The notes under the pieces: generated by a model
Seen by the model: the letters and a program-made list of their open reading frames with translations, nothing else
What the model was told of the DNA's origin: nothing
Databases searched by the model: none
Shown: positions 28,479 through 38,561 of the stretch, piece after piece
Layout of the letters: each line of letters begins with the position of its first letter
Position numbering within the stretch: position 1 is the stretch's first letter
Assembly: GCA_015232555.1 (NCBI GenBank)
Contig: JADFZJ010000002.1
Coordinates: 1-64,000 of the forward strand
Length of the DNA: 64,000 nucleotides
Direction of reading: 5' to 3'
DNA from: Desulfamplus sp.
GTDB lineage: Bacteria > Desulfobacterota > Desulfobacteria > Desulfobacterales > Desulfobacteraceae
Translations under genes and position numbers: made by a program

Positions 28479-30326
28479 TCAGTTCACCAATCCTTTATTT
28501 ATATCTCCTGGTTGAGGGAGTACGGTTTTATTGCTGTTTCCAGAGCCTGCTGCCTGTGTGGTACCACCATTGCCGCCTCCATTTCCACCACTTCCACCAT
28601 TTCCTCCAAATGGACTTACTGTTCCAACGCCTCCGCCGCCTGATGTTGCAGGAGGTGCAGCCTGTGGCGTTGCAGGGGGTTGCTGACCTGCGATTTGAAG
28701 AATCTCATGGCGAGGACCAAATCTTGCAACCTGACCATACTGCATTACTAAAATTTTATCGACAGAGATAAGAATAGATGGCTTATGAGTTACAATAATG
28801 GTTGTTACCCTTTCATGTTTAAGAATGGCGAGCGTCTGCATCAATGCCTTTTCACCAGCTTCATCAAGGTTGGAGTTTGGCTCATCAAGCACTATAACTC
28901 TTGGATTTCCGTAGAGTGCTCTTGCAAGTGCCACCCTCTGACGCTGTCCGCCTGAGAGGACAATGCTTCCTGGTCCTCCCCCAATCATTGAATCATATCC
29001 ATTGGGGAAATGCTGGATAAGTTCATGAACTCCAGCCTTTTGTGCAGCACGAATAACTGCTTCAGAATCAATCTCGCCAAGACGGGCAATATTTTGGCTA
29101 ACCGTTCCAGGAAAAAGCTCTACATCTTGAGGCAGATATCCAATAAATTTACCAAGGTGCTCTTGATCCCACGCATATACATCAGAGCCGTCAAGACGAA
29201 CCTTTCCGCCCATTGATGGCCAAATACCAAGAAGAACACGGCTCAAAGTTGTTTTGCCTGCACCGCTTGGACCTATCAAACCCATAATCTCTCCTGGAGC
29301 CAAGGAAAATGTAATGTTCCTGAGAAGATAATTTCCATTTACCACAAGCGAAGCTGCCTCAACATCCAATTTACCAACTGGATCAGGCAGTGCCATCGGT
29401 GTACGAGTATCAGCCTTTTTAATCAGCTCATTGAGACGCCTGTATGAGGAACGTGCTTCAAGAGTCTGCTTCCATGTTGACATCGCCTGATCAACAGGTG
29501 CTAAGGCACGTCCCATGATAATTGATGACGCTATCATTACACCAGGAGTACACTCATTTTTCAGGGTAAGATATGCACCTACGCCGTAGATGATAACCTG
29601 CATTCCAGTTCTGAAACTCTGGGATATCGCCTGTAAAACACCAGCAGCGTTGCTTGCCTTGGTCTGAAGGGTGATAACCTGATTATTCAAGGATTTCCAT
29701 CTTGCGTTGACACCGCCAAGCATACCCATTGAACCTACAGCTTCGCTGTTTCTAAGGCATAGAGAGGTGAAATTACCCGCAGCATTGTTGATGTTGTTTG
29801 CCATCTCAAGCCGTTTGCGTGTAAGAAGCTCCTGAGTGATACCAAGAATGAAGACCACTACAACACCGCCGGTTGCAACCATTCCCATTATAGGATGAAC
29901 CATATAGACAAACAGTAGAAAAATAGGCATCCACGGCATATCAAACAGGGCAAATATGGCATTACCGCCAAGATAGTTTCGTAAAATATTGACATCTCTC
30001 AATCCTGCAGAATAGCCAGATTTCTGGACACTGCAACTATCTTTGAGCATCTCTTTGAAAACTGGGCTTGAAAGGGAGTTGTCAATATCAACACCAGCCA
30101 TGACCAAAAGTCTTGATCTGAGAAAAATCAACATTGAATCCACAAGCAGTGCAAAAACAGCAGCAACAGTGATTGTCATCAAAGTTGGCATACTGTAGGA
30201 ACTGAGCACCCTGTCATAAATTGCCAGCATATACACCGAAAATGTCAGACTCAGTATATTGATAAACATACTGAAAATACCTGCAAAAACAAAATACTTA
30301 AACCACTTTACAATAAATTTAGTCAT
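28479..30326 (-). CDS. Type I secretion ABC transporter (PrtD/LapB-like, no C39 domain)
   Basis: A 615-residue half-transporter: TM domain (about 10-300, six helices) followed by the ATPase. Walker A GPSGAGKTT, signature LSGGQRQRVALARAL, Walker B VIVLDEPNSNLDE and the switch His (VTHK) are all present. It lacks an N-terminal C39 peptidase domain, so substrates would be secreted without leader cleavage, as for RTX proteins. A Pro/Gly-rich C-terminal tail (about 545-605, GGNGGSGGNGGGNGG) is unusual for the family. Neighbours on the same strand are TolC upstream and HlyD downstream. Confidence 0.92.
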   Translation of the reverse strand: MTKFIVKWFKYFVFAGIFSMFINILSLTFSVYMLAIYDRVLSSYSMPTLMTITVAAVFALLVDSMLIFLRSRLLVMAGVDIDNSLSSPVFKEMLKDSCSVQKSGYSAGLRDVNILRNYLGGNAIFALFDMPWMPIFLLFVYMVHPIMGMVATGGVVVVFILGITQELLTRKRLEMANNINNAAGNFTSLCLRNSEAVGSMGMLGGVNARWKSLNNQVITLQTKASNAAGVLQAISQSFRTGMQVIIYGVGAYLTLKNECTPGVMIASSIIMGRALAPVDQAMSTWKQTLEARSSYRRLNELIKKADTRTPMALPDPVGKLDVEAASLVVNGNYLLRNITFSLAPGEIMGLIGPSGAGKTTLSRVLLGIWPSMGGKVRLDGSDVYAWDQEHLGKFIGYLPQDVELFPGTVSQNIARLGEIDSEAVIRAAQKAGVHELIQHFPNGYDSMIGGGPGSIVLSGGQRQRVALARALYGNPRVIVLDEPNSNLDEAGEKALMQTLAILKHERVTTIIVTHKPSILISVDKILVMQYGQVARFGPRHEILQIAGQQPPATPQAAPPATSGGGGVGTVSPFGGNGGSGGNGGGNGGTTQAAGSGNSNKTVLPQPGDINKGLVN

Positions 30327-30415
30327 AATACGCCTTGCAATAATGCCCTGTTAATAACTTATAAACTTCCTGAATTGATATATCTAAAAACACATAAAAT
30401 GTGACTTAGATTGTT

Positions 30416-31774
30416 CTATTCAGCGTTTCTGGCTGTGTCTTCGACTCCTTCTGCTGTCCAGAAATCAAGCTCTGCTCTGGCAAGCTGGTAATCCAATAAC
30501 GCCTGATTGTAACTGCCGTCTGCACGGGTTACCCGAACCTGTGCATCTAATACTGATGCAATTGTAGCAATACCTGCCTGAAACCGCTTATTCTCCATAT
30601 CGTAATACTCTTTTGATGCTTTGACGCTTTCAGCAGTTGCTTGTATTCGCCCTTCTGCTTCGGAAAGAGACATTAAAGCCGTAACAATGCCAGCTTCAAG
30701 CCTGCTTTTAATATCTTTTACCTGCTCTTTTATTCTTTTCATATCTATTTGGGAACGTCTCTTTTCATACCAACCCCTGCCACCGTCAAACAGACTCCAT
30801 GAGAGGTTTACACCAGCACTCCAGTAAGTGTTACGTTGATCAGAAGAGTTAGACATATCATAATCTTTATCCTGATCGTAGTAACCCGCATTTAACCTTA
30901 ACATAGGATGATATTTGCCTTCAGCAATTTTCATATCTTTTTCTGTCATCGTTATTTGGTGAGAGAGGCTCCTGAGGTCTGGACGGTGGGCAACAGCCTG
31001 TTCAAGACACTGTTTAGATGTCATGTTAAACCCCTTTGGGTAGTAATCAAGCGTACCTGAAAAGGTTGTATCTGAATTGAATGGCTGATTCATAAGGACA
31101 AACAGTTCAGATTTTTTACGGTCAACAGTGTTGTTAATTTTACTTAACTCTTGTCTTGCATCTGCAAGATCGACCTCTGCTTGTAGCACCTGTGCATAGG
31201 GTGCCATCTCTTTTTCATAAAACGCTCTTGCTGCTGCAACATCAGCTTCAAGGCGTTTTACTGTATCTACACCTACCTGTACATCCTGCTTTGCCTTCAT
31301 AAGCTGAAAATATACAAATTTGATCTGATAGATAAGCTCTGCTTGTGTGTAAGCCTTCTCCTCAAGAAACATTTTTCTACGTTCAATTGCTCGATCCCTT
31401 GAATTTACAAGACGTTTTCCAGCATAAAGAACTTGTGAAACACCTATATTGTAATTTGTGTTCTGCTGATCGATGTAATCTAAGTCTTCTCTACCTGATG
31501 AATCAACACTGACTATATTATTGTAGTTTGCCCCTGCACTGACCGATGGTAAAAAATCAGCTTTAGCAGCATTTATATCTTCTTGAGCCGAATCAACCAT
31601 AAAATTTGCAGATTTAAGTTTGGGGTTGCTCTCCAATCCAATTTTAAGACAATCATCTAAAGAGAGCACTTTATCTTCAGCAAACGCAAAATCTGAAATC
31701 ACATCAGATATAGAGACAAGAAACATAATAGTAAAAACGGTTGTGATACAAAATATATTTTTTGATAACCTCAA
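30416..31774 (-). CDS. TolC family outer-membrane efflux/secretion protein
   Basis: A TolC/OEP protein of about 452 residues with a signal peptide ending near FAFA and two coiled OEP repeats with the typical ANYNN / SAGVNLSWSLFDGG strands. It is the outer-membrane channel of the T1SS. The ORF track starts at an ATG (31798) that overlaps the upstream gene. The TTG at 31774 has GGAGGAG 7 nt upstream and gives a clean signal peptide, so it is preferred. The alternative start adds 8 residues. Confidence 0.88.
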   Translation of the reverse strand: MRLSKNIFCITTVFTIMFLVSISDVISDFAFAEDKVLSLDDCLKIGLESNPKLKSANFMVDSAQEDINAAKADFLPSVSAGANYNNIVSVDSSGREDLDYIDQQNTNYNIGVSQVLYAGKRLVNSRDRAIERRKMFLEEKAYTQAELIYQIKFVYFQLMKAKQDVQVGVDTVKRLEADVAAARAFYEKEMAPYAQVLQAEVDLADARQELSKINNTVDRKKSELFVLMNQPFNSDTTFSGTLDYYPKGFNMTSKQCLEQAVAHRPDLRSLSHQITMTEKDMKIAEGKYHPMLRLNAGYYDQDKDYDMSNSSDQRNTYWSAGVNLSWSLFDGGRGWYEKRRSQIDMKRIKEQVKDIKSRLEAGIVTALMSLSEAEGRIQATAESVKASKEYYDMENKRFQAGIATIASVLDAQVRVTRADGSYNQALLDYQLARAELDFWTAEGVEDTARNAE

Positions 31775-31790
31775 AGGAACTCCTCCTTTT

Positions 31791-32573
31791 TTAACCATTC
31801 TTTACTTCTGAAAGCTGCATACCAGCAAGCGAATTGGAGTGAGAGACAATAAGAGGCATGATACCTTTACGTACCCAGTCAGCAAGAACTGCATCCTCAA
31901 GAGCATTAAGTTTTTGCATGTCAATTGTTCTAAAACCGCCCACATTTATATTCTGACCATTCATATTTACATTGACCTGCCTGTCAACAAGAATGCCCTT
32001 ATCTTCAATCAGCCGAACAATATTTGAAGTTAGAGCCATCTCTTGCTGATATAGTTTCAAAAAATCTACAGCCTTTGTAGTCATATCAGTAAACTGACCG
32101 TTTGCAGTAAACATTATCTCCCCCTGAGAAGATGCAAAATGTGGGGCATCACGATCAATACATACTACATATTTATCCTGATTTTCCGCTGTATTTGGTG
32201 ATATTTTATCGTTTGCATCATTTAAATCTGAGGAAGATGACGTTGTCGATAAACCGTTTTCTGATGAATTGGCTGGATTACCAGCCTTAACAAGAATAAA
32301 TGGATATTGTCTGAAATATGCAGGGATGTAAGGCACTTTCCATGATCCATCCTGATTTATGAAGTTATTCTGATCACGGTTCAAGGAGAGAAGAACAACG
32401 GGTAAGGGGTTACCCTTGAGAAAGACAATCGGATAATATTTTGAAGCATGAGTAAATTCCGAAAATGAGATAGGGGCATTGGAGACATTTTTAGCAAAAT
32501 TATAATTTGTAATTGCTGTAAATCTAATATCTTGATGGTTGTTTTGCGTTAAAGGTTCTATTTTTGTAAACAT
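31791..32573 (-). CDS. SapC family protein
   Basis: A 260-residue SapC-family protein with hallmark blocks FAKNVSNAPISFSEFTHASKYYPIVF, WKVPYIPAYFRQYPF and FRTIDMQKLNALED. SapC was named from a surface-layer locus and often precedes type I secretion genes. Here it opens the SapC-TolC-ABC-HlyD operon and overlaps or abuts tolC. The molecular function is not established; a role in surface protein export is inferred from context. A Ser/Asn/Asp-rich insert (GLSTTSSSSDLNDANDK) lies at about residues 105-130. No signal peptide is seen. Confidence 0.8.
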   Translation of the reverse strand: MFTKIEPLTQNNHQDIRFTAITNYNFAKNVSNAPISFSEFTHASKYYPIVFLKGNPLPVVLLSLNRDQNNFINQDGSWKVPYIPAYFRQYPFILVKAGNPANSSENGLSTTSSSSDLNDANDKISPNTAENQDKYVVCIDRDAPHFASSQGEIMFTANGQFTDMTTKAVDFLKLYQQEMALTSNIVRLIEDKGILVDRQVNVNMNGQNINVGGFRTIDMQKLNALEDAVLADWVRKGIMPLIVSHSNSLAGMQLSEVKNG

Positions 32574-32787
32574 CTGTTTTTATCGTCCTTTTTTAGTAAA
32601 TTGTTAGTTATTGGTTTGTAGATTTAATTTTTTATTGAAATATTCTGTTTCAACATTATATCAATATTTATACCAACATCTCGGCAATAAATATCGTTTA
32701 CAACATTAAGGCATTTTTTATTTTTTGCAAGACCATAAAGACCTCCATAGGCTAATAATATTATAAATTTTTGATAATCCCGCTATT

Positions 32788-33810
32788 CTACTGCTGACTT
32801 CGCTGTCTTTCCCTTGCTCTCTGAATCGCCTGTAAAAAAGGGTTACCCCCCATATTAGTTCCGTCTGTGCTGTTATTTAAATCGGTAGTATCTCTATATA
32901 CATCAGCGGAGGTCTCTCCCTGCAAGGCTTTTACAAAAGGGTTCGCAGCATCAGAATCAGTGCCATTTTGTATAGGCTGTTCAGATGGGATTGGTTGAGC
33001 GTTGTTGTTTGGCATTGATTGAGAAGCTGGTCTGGGGAAATTAATCGGGGGATGTCCATCTGGAATAGATATATTTCTGTTAGGTAGATTCTCTGTTCCG
33101 TCAATATGTGGGTTTACGGGTATTGGCTGTCCAGTTGCATTGCTATTTAAATTGTTTTGATTCACAGTATCTTTTGGTAACTCTGGTCGATCCTGTCTCT
33201 CCTTAAAAAGGGCAATTTTTACATCCTGATTATTCTGAGAAATTACAACATAGTTAGGAAAAACCTCTTTTAAAAGGTAATCATCAATGGAAGCACCCGC
33301 ATCATATAACTCCGCAGCCTGTTTTTTTGTCCCCTTTCCTTTGTACAGTATCATTGCTTTTTTTGATTCTGGTGTAATAATTATTCCTGTGAGTTCCAGC
33401 TCTCTTTTTACCTTCTGCATAAGCATGTCAAGACTTTGCTGTTCAGAATTACTGTTATTAACAGCTTGATTTGATGATGGAAGAATACCATTACTATTAA
33501 TATCCTCAACGCTGTCAGGGTCAGGGCTGAATATATGCCTTTCTGCCATAGTAGCGAGAAATTTTTTTTCAGCAGGGGGAGGAGAAGCTATAGCTTTTTC
33601 GGCAGCAGATTGGGTAGGGGCAGACTGAGTGCTCTTCTCTTGAGCAGGTTTCACTGCTTTATTTTCAACAGATGGGATATTTTTTCGTGCCAAAGGAAAT
33701 ACAGGTTCAGCAGCAAAAACAAAATTGTCATCCCCAAAAGGTAAATATGAAACAACCATTAAATTCACTGTCATAGTAATTATCAAATATAAATAAATCA
33801 TTTGTTTCAC
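32788..33810 (-). CDS. GspC-like type II secretion protein
   Basis: A 340-residue protein with a GTG start (AAGGAG 9 nt ahead) and an N-terminal signal/TM segment (about 5-35). A Pro/Gln-rich linker leads to a GspC/PilP-type homology region (about 90-205). Its motifs are ERHIFSPDP, ELELTGIIITPESKKAMI and YLLKEVFPNYVVISQNNQ. The C-terminal third is Asn/Pro/Gln-rich low complexity; no PDZ domain is visible. GspC links the inner-membrane platform to the secretin. It is on the same strand as the gsp cluster but ~9 kb from gspD, at the end of the run. Confidence 0.65.
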   Translation of the reverse strand: MKQMIYLYLIITMTVNLMVVSYLPFGDDNFVFAAEPVFPLARKNIPSVENKAVKPAQEKSTQSAPTQSAAEKAIASPPPAEKKFLATMAERHIFSPDPDSVEDINSNGILPSSNQAVNNSNSEQQSLDMLMQKVKRELELTGIIITPESKKAMILYKGKGTKKQAAELYDAGASIDDYLLKEVFPNYVVISQNNQDVKIALFKERQDRPELPKDTVNQNNLNSNATGQPIPVNPHIDGTENLPNRNISIPDGHPPINFPRPASQSMPNNNAQPIPSEQPIQNGTDSDAANPFVKALQGETSADVYRDTTDLNNSTDGTNMGGNPFLQAIQRARERQRSQQ

Positions 33811-33865
33811 AATATAAATCTCCTTTTACTTTTTAGTTACCAGTTCATATTAAAAACAAAAAATA

Positions 33866-35269
33866 TTAGAAAAATATAACAGGAGACCAAGATACAGGTG
33901 CAATTAATTCTGAATCTCTCATTAAAGCTATCCCAAACTTATAACTGCCATGTTCAAATTCAGAGGATGAAAATTTTTTCCATATCCCCCCTGAATCGCT
34001 AAAAAGTGAAACATTAATGCCTTTATTATCGATGTACAATGAGGCAATAGATATAATTCCCACATTTTTGTGACCTTTCCAGATACCAGCACTGTCAAGC
34101 CACCAAATATACTCTTGATCTGTTTTGTTTATATAAGTTTCATCTCTATTTTTTACAAGAGCAATATAAACATCAGTATAAACATCAGTAGGCGGTAGAT
34201 AGCATGAAATTTCAAAATTATCAGCAGTTGATGAATTATCCAAAGCCCAATACGTTTCAATTGAAGATACAATTTTTTTTACAGTAATTGAAGGGGTAGC
34301 TAATTTGCTGATTCCACTGCCACTTAAAACCCCCCAGCCAAACTGCTTATCTTTACCAGCTTCTCCTATATCCCTTGCACCATGAAAAAGCAGAGTCTCA
34401 ATAGTCGCAGATTCAAGATATTGATTCATCCCAAGTAGTGAAGCAATTGCACCTGATACCATCGGAGTACTAAATGACGTTCCAGTTACAAATACTATTT
34501 CACCGTCAAGTCCAACTGTCTCAACATACCTACCGGGAGCTGTTATATCAATAGCAGATCCTTCAGGAGAACTCCATAAAAGAGCATTACCATCAGGAAC
34601 TGTTGCCCCAACTGTTATAACCTCTTCCACTGTTCCAGGAAACGAGAGTGCAGATGGATTGTTGCCAGCGGCACTTACAACTATAACCCCACTTTCGACA
34701 GCATAATGTATAGCATCTTTCACATCATTGCTCTCGTTTGCAAGACTTAAGCTCATATTTATAATATCAGCTCCGTTATTCACAGCATAATTTATAGCAT
34801 TAATAACAGATTTAGCATCAAAGGTATTGGAATTGCCATGATTAATTTTTAGAACCATAAGTTTTGCATCAGGAACAAATTTAATAATTATTCCTCCAAC
34901 ATTAGTCCCATGACCATTATTATCAAAAATAAGGTTATTATTATCTGCAAAGTTCCAGCTATTATATAAAACTACACGCTTAAAAACAGGGTTATTTATG
35001 TCAATTCCAGAGTCAATAATGGCAATAATCACCCCTTTACCTGATGATAAAGAAGCAAGATCAGATAACTCCACAATGTTAGTCCATGGCTGAATATCAT
35101 CTGTTTTTTTGATCGAAGAGCGTGTGATGACAGCAAGCAGAGACTGGGATTGGCTCAGAAAAGAGAAAGCCCGATCAGAAGAGTTGGAGGATCGGGCTGC
35201 ACAAAGGGTCAAGATAATAAGTAGAGAATTTAAAAAGAAAAAATTTGATATATTTATAAAGTAATTCAC
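33866..35269 (-). CDS. S8 family subtilisin-like serine peptidase
   Basis: A 467-residue secreted subtilase: hydrophobic signal segment (about 8-25), catalytic domain ~75-310, and a C-terminal beta domain (~325-467). The triad is intact: Asp86 (IIAIIDSGID), His120 (DNNGHGTNVGG) and Ser265 (VTGTSFSTPM), with oxyanion Asn in AGNNP. A GTG start 6 nt after the CAP gene stop suggests co-transcription. No typical propeptide is obvious. With its signal peptide and location in a type II secretion cluster, it is a reasonable T2SS substrate candidate. Confidence 0.88.
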   Translation of the reverse strand: MNYFINISNFFFLNSLLIILTLCAARSSNSSDRAFSFLSQSQSLLAVITRSSIKKTDDIQPWTNIVELSDLASLSSGKGVIIAIIDSGIDINNPVFKRVVLYNSWNFADNNNLIFDNNGHGTNVGGIIIKFVPDAKLMVLKINHGNSNTFDAKSVINAINYAVNNGADIINMSLSLANESNDVKDAIHYAVESGVIVVSAAGNNPSALSFPGTVEEVITVGATVPDGNALLWSSPEGSAIDITAPGRYVETVGLDGEIVFVTGTSFSTPMVSGAIASLLGMNQYLESATIETLLFHGARDIGEAGKDKQFGWGVLSGSGISKLATPSITVKKIVSSIETYWALDNSSTADNFEISCYLPPTDVYTDVYIALVKNRDETYINKTDQEYIWWLDSAGIWKGHKNVGIISIASLYIDNKGINVSLFSDSGGIWKKFSSSEFEHGSYKFGIALMRDSELIAPVSWSPVIFF

Positions 35270-35274
35270 GTCAT

Positions 35275-36282
35275 TTAGTTTATTCCAAAATCAACCATTT
35301 TGTTTACATTTAAACCTATATTAATAATACGCTTTAAAAAATCTCCCTGAGTACCGCTATCAGGATTTTTATTATAAAGATCAATTGAGTAAAAAGTATT
35401 TGGAGGCATTTCTATTTGGTAAGTACCAAGATGTCCATTTAAAATCTCAATACTCCAATCTTGTGTGAAATTATGAACCCATAAGATAAAGTTGTTATTT
35501 GCCTTGTCAGGAGACCATCCTTTATAATTCAATAACTTTGCTGCATAATCATTTTCCAAATTCCACTCCATTTGTAGCGGTTGATTATCGCCAATGTTGT
35601 AGATATTTCCTATAATATAAATCTTTGTTTCAACAGGTTTTGCAAAATCGGCTGTTACTAAATAGGCATTAAGAGTCAAATCGTTTCCAGCAGAATCCTT
35701 TCCAAGTGAAAATATTGTTGAGATAAATGAGACACCAATTTCGGTAAAATCTTTGCTGAATATATTTTTTGCATAACCTAAATCAGGATTTAACTCATCT
35801 CGTAACATATTTTCAAAAATTCCTTCTACAGCTTTGACGGGATCAACATAGAGATAAAACGACAATATAGAAAGGCTCTCTCCTGTCAAAAGAGGAGTAT
35901 AGCCGCTATTTATGATACGATCATGGAATGAAAGCCCTTCTGGAGAGGTATAACTGTAATATTGACGGTTTATCATATCGCCATTGTGAGCTGTTGACGA
36001 ATCTTCAAGAGTTCTATTCCATGCTAAAGGAGGCAGACCATTTTCAAGCTCAAGAATCCAAGCATCGTCACCAAGTGCACGTTTAGCACTCTCATAGTCA
36101 ATACCGTATGCTTTAATTGCCTCTATGGGTCTTGATCTTGCTTCATTGATTAGTTTCCACAGATAGGCACCAGCTTCAAGGTCATTAAATGCCATACACT
36201 TAAAGGCAAATAGAGAGATTACAATTTCAATTGTAATTATAGATTTTATAATTTTTCTTTTCATAATAGAGAGTTCCTGCAA
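35275..36282 (-). CDS. CAP (SCP/PR1) domain-containing secreted protein
   Basis: A 335-residue protein with an N-terminal signal peptide (about 8-31, ending KCMA). A CAP domain of about 160 residues follows (LINEARSRPIEAIKAYG, PPLAWNRTLEDSSTAHNGDM, GESLSI). A beta-rich C-terminal domain (~235-335) resembles a bacterial pre-peptidase/carbohydrate-binding fold. Bacterial CAP proteins are mostly of unknown function. The gene is immediately upstream of the subtilase and may form a secreted pair with it. Confidence 0.78.
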   Translation of the reverse strand: MQELSIMKRKIIKSIITIEIVISLFAFKCMAFNDLEAGAYLWKLINEARSRPIEAIKAYGIDYESAKRALGDDAWILELENGLPPLAWNRTLEDSSTAHNGDMINRQYYSYTSPEGLSFHDRIINSGYTPLLTGESLSILSFYLYVDPVKAVEGIFENMLRDELNPDLGYAKNIFSKDFTEIGVSFISTIFSLGKDSAGNDLTLNAYLVTADFAKPVETKIYIIGNIYNIGDNQPLQMEWNLENDYAAKLLNYKGWSPDKANNNFILWVHNFTQDWSIEILNGHLGTYQIEMPPNTFYSIDLYNKNPDSGTQGDFLKRIINIGLNVNKMVDFGIN

Positions 36283-36402
36283 TATTTTATTTAATTTCTA
36301 AGAGTATCTTAAAGATTATAAAGCAATAAATATACCATAGTTTTTTAACCATAAATTATAAAACTAATCAAAAGTTGTGATGTTAAAATAAATTTTCAGA
36401 CG

Positions 36403-38559
36403 CTAAAAAGAGTATCTTACTATAGCATAAGCTGTCAAAGGGTTGCCGTTGACTGGTCCATAAAATCCTGGATAGGTAAAATCTCCGTCAAGGATATTTT
36501 TGCAACCCACTAAAAATGTAAAATTATTATAAAAAAAATTCTTTAGCCTGATTTCACTGTTAAGCAGCAATGAATTATCATATTCTCCTGTAATCGTATT
36601 CTCTTTGTATGAATAAGGAATCGGAGTTGTCCAGGAGGCGATCAGGGTAAAATCTACTTTTGAATGTAAATGCCATGTAATACCTGTATTAGCCATAAAA
36701 TCTGCACCTGGGGCGTACGCTTCTGTCCATTTGTCGTAACTATCGACACGAGTACCGTCTGGTCTTAGAATTGACGATCTAAGTACGCTAAGATTGTAGT
36801 CATCTCCAGAATAGAATATTTTTGAAATTGACGCATACCCCTCTAATTTATCACTAAGCTTTTTTTTGCAAAAAAGCTCAAGTCCTGAAAAGTCCTGATC
36901 AGATGGTTCAGATACCCCAGCATAAGGATCCGTTTGAACATTATCTGAAAGGCGGCTTATATATGCAGTAGCAGATATAGTATCTCCCTGACTCGAACTC
37001 CATTCTGCCTGAATGTTGAGCGTTGATACCTCATCTCTTGTTAAAAGCTCTTTGCCCGTCCACTGCTGAGAATAGGGGGTTCTATACCCTGTACCAAAAA
37101 CAGTTTTGACTCTCCACTTATCAGTTAATGGAATATTAATTCCAAGGCTATAACTTGGGGCATAATCTTCATACATAGAGTTGTCATCAAATCTGAAACC
37201 TGCCCAGATTTCACCCCACTTAAATGGGTGGCGGTATTGAGAGAAAAACGATTTAAGGCTGTTTGTATAATCCATCTGTTGAATAGGCTGGGAAAAAAAC
37301 TTATACTCTGCAACCAAATATTCTGGCATAAAACCCCAATCTACAACCGCACCTTCAACATGGTTCTCACGATATGAGATTCCCGCTGTCATTAACCCTC
37401 TTCTGAAAAAACGGCGATCCCATAACAGCTCTCCATAAAAAATATTCAACCCCTCTTGTATTGAAGTTCCAGCCTCCATCTGTTCATAAGAGACATCTTG
37501 ATAATAGGTTGTCATATTCCAGTGTGACCCTCCCAGTGCCTTGGAATAATTTGCCTTTATATAATTTGCAGGAACTTTTTTCTCACTCAGCCATGCAAAT
37601 GAGGTCACATCACCTAAGGTTTGGGTATAGGATTTATTAAAATCAGAATATCTGCCAGAAAGAGAAAAAGAGTCTTGAAAATTAAAGTTAGCTGTAAATT
37701 CACGATATTCAGAATCATCAATCATATTATCGCCGATTATTATCACCTTACCATCTTTTTCCGAAAAGAGCGAATCATGGAGAGAGCCATCATCATAACG
37801 ATTCTGTGCACCGTATATTGAAAGGTATCCATCCCAATGTTTACCCTTGAAACCAGTATCTGCAAAACCTTTTAAGGTGCTATTAGAGCCAACTAAAACT
37901 TCTGCTTTGCCACCGCCTGAATATTGTTTTTTACTATATTTTTTCTGGCTGTACTTTACTGAAACAGGTTTTGATGCAACATCTTTGCCTGTAAAAGGAA
38001 CTATGTTTACAATTCCAGCAAATGCATCAGCCCCCCAGAGTACAGAGCCGGGACCTCTTATAATCTCAATTCGTTTAACACTGCTGAGGGAAAGTTCATG
38101 ATCTAAAGGATAGTAGCTTCGAGGACCGCCTGTTGGAACAGGTACTCCGTCATACAGCACCAAAATACCATTCGATATCCCCCTTACGTATGGAAGAGTT
38201 CCCATCCCTTGATCAGAAATATAAAATCCAGGCTGTGCAGCAAGAACCTCTGCAAGAGTTTTGTAGCCATAATTCAAAATATCATTGTGATCTATAACTT
38301 TAACAACAGCAGGTGCATTAGATGGAGATTCTGGAGTTCTTGAAGCAACAGTTACAATATCAAGTTCTTCTCCAACAAACATCAGCATGGTATCATCCAT
38401 ATCAGATTCCATTGAAGTTGAGCCGTTATTAAGTAAGGCTGAACCATTGGCATCTGATAAGCCGGCTGCTATGAAGAATATGCAATATAAAAAGTTCAGC
38501 CAGATTTTAGTCCAGATATCGGAATGAGTCTGATTTGAATTTTTAACTCTGCAACTCAA
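36403..38559 (-). CDS. TonB-dependent outer-membrane receptor
   Basis: A 718-residue receptor. Signal segment (about 15-38), a TonB-box-like region (about 60-75, LDIVTVASR), a plug domain (~78-190, with GYKTLAEVLAAQPGFYISD and RIEIIRGPGSVLWGADAFAGIVNI), then a 22-strand-type barrel ending in an aromatic residue (YAIVRYSF). Plug motifs resemble the BtuB/Cir-type receptors. Ligand unknown. TTG start with GGAGGG upstream, beginning right after the NtrC regulator stop. It sits in a set with a binding protein, a kinase and a sigma54 regulator. Confidence 0.9.
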   Translation of the reverse strand: MSCRVKNSNQTHSDIWTKIWLNFLYCIFFIAAGLSDANGSALLNNGSTSMESDMDDTMLMFVGEELDIVTVASRTPESPSNAPAVVKVIDHNDILNYGYKTLAEVLAAQPGFYISDQGMGTLPYVRGISNGILVLYDGVPVPTGGPRSYYPLDHELSLSSVKRIEIIRGPGSVLWGADAFAGIVNIVPFTGKDVASKPVSVKYSQKKYSKKQYSGGGKAEVLVGSNSTLKGFADTGFKGKHWDGYLSIYGAQNRYDDGSLHDSLFSEKDGKVIIIGDNMIDDSEYREFTANFNFQDSFSLSGRYSDFNKSYTQTLGDVTSFAWLSEKKVPANYIKANYSKALGGSHWNMTTYYQDVSYEQMEAGTSIQEGLNIFYGELLWDRRFFRRGLMTAGISYRENHVEGAVVDWGFMPEYLVAEYKFFSQPIQQMDYTNSLKSFFSQYRHPFKWGEIWAGFRFDDNSMYEDYAPSYSLGINIPLTDKWRVKTVFGTGYRTPYSQQWTGKELLTRDEVSTLNIQAEWSSSQGDTISATAYISRLSDNVQTDPYAGVSEPSDQDFSGLELFCKKKLSDKLEGYASISKIFYSGDDYNLSVLRSSILRPDGTRVDSYDKWTEAYAPGADFMANTGITWHLHSKVDFTLIASWTTPIPYSYKENTITGEYDNSLLLNSEIRLKNFFYNNFTFLVGCKNILDGDFTYPGFYGPVNGNPLTAYAIVRYSF

Positions 38560-38561
38560 TA

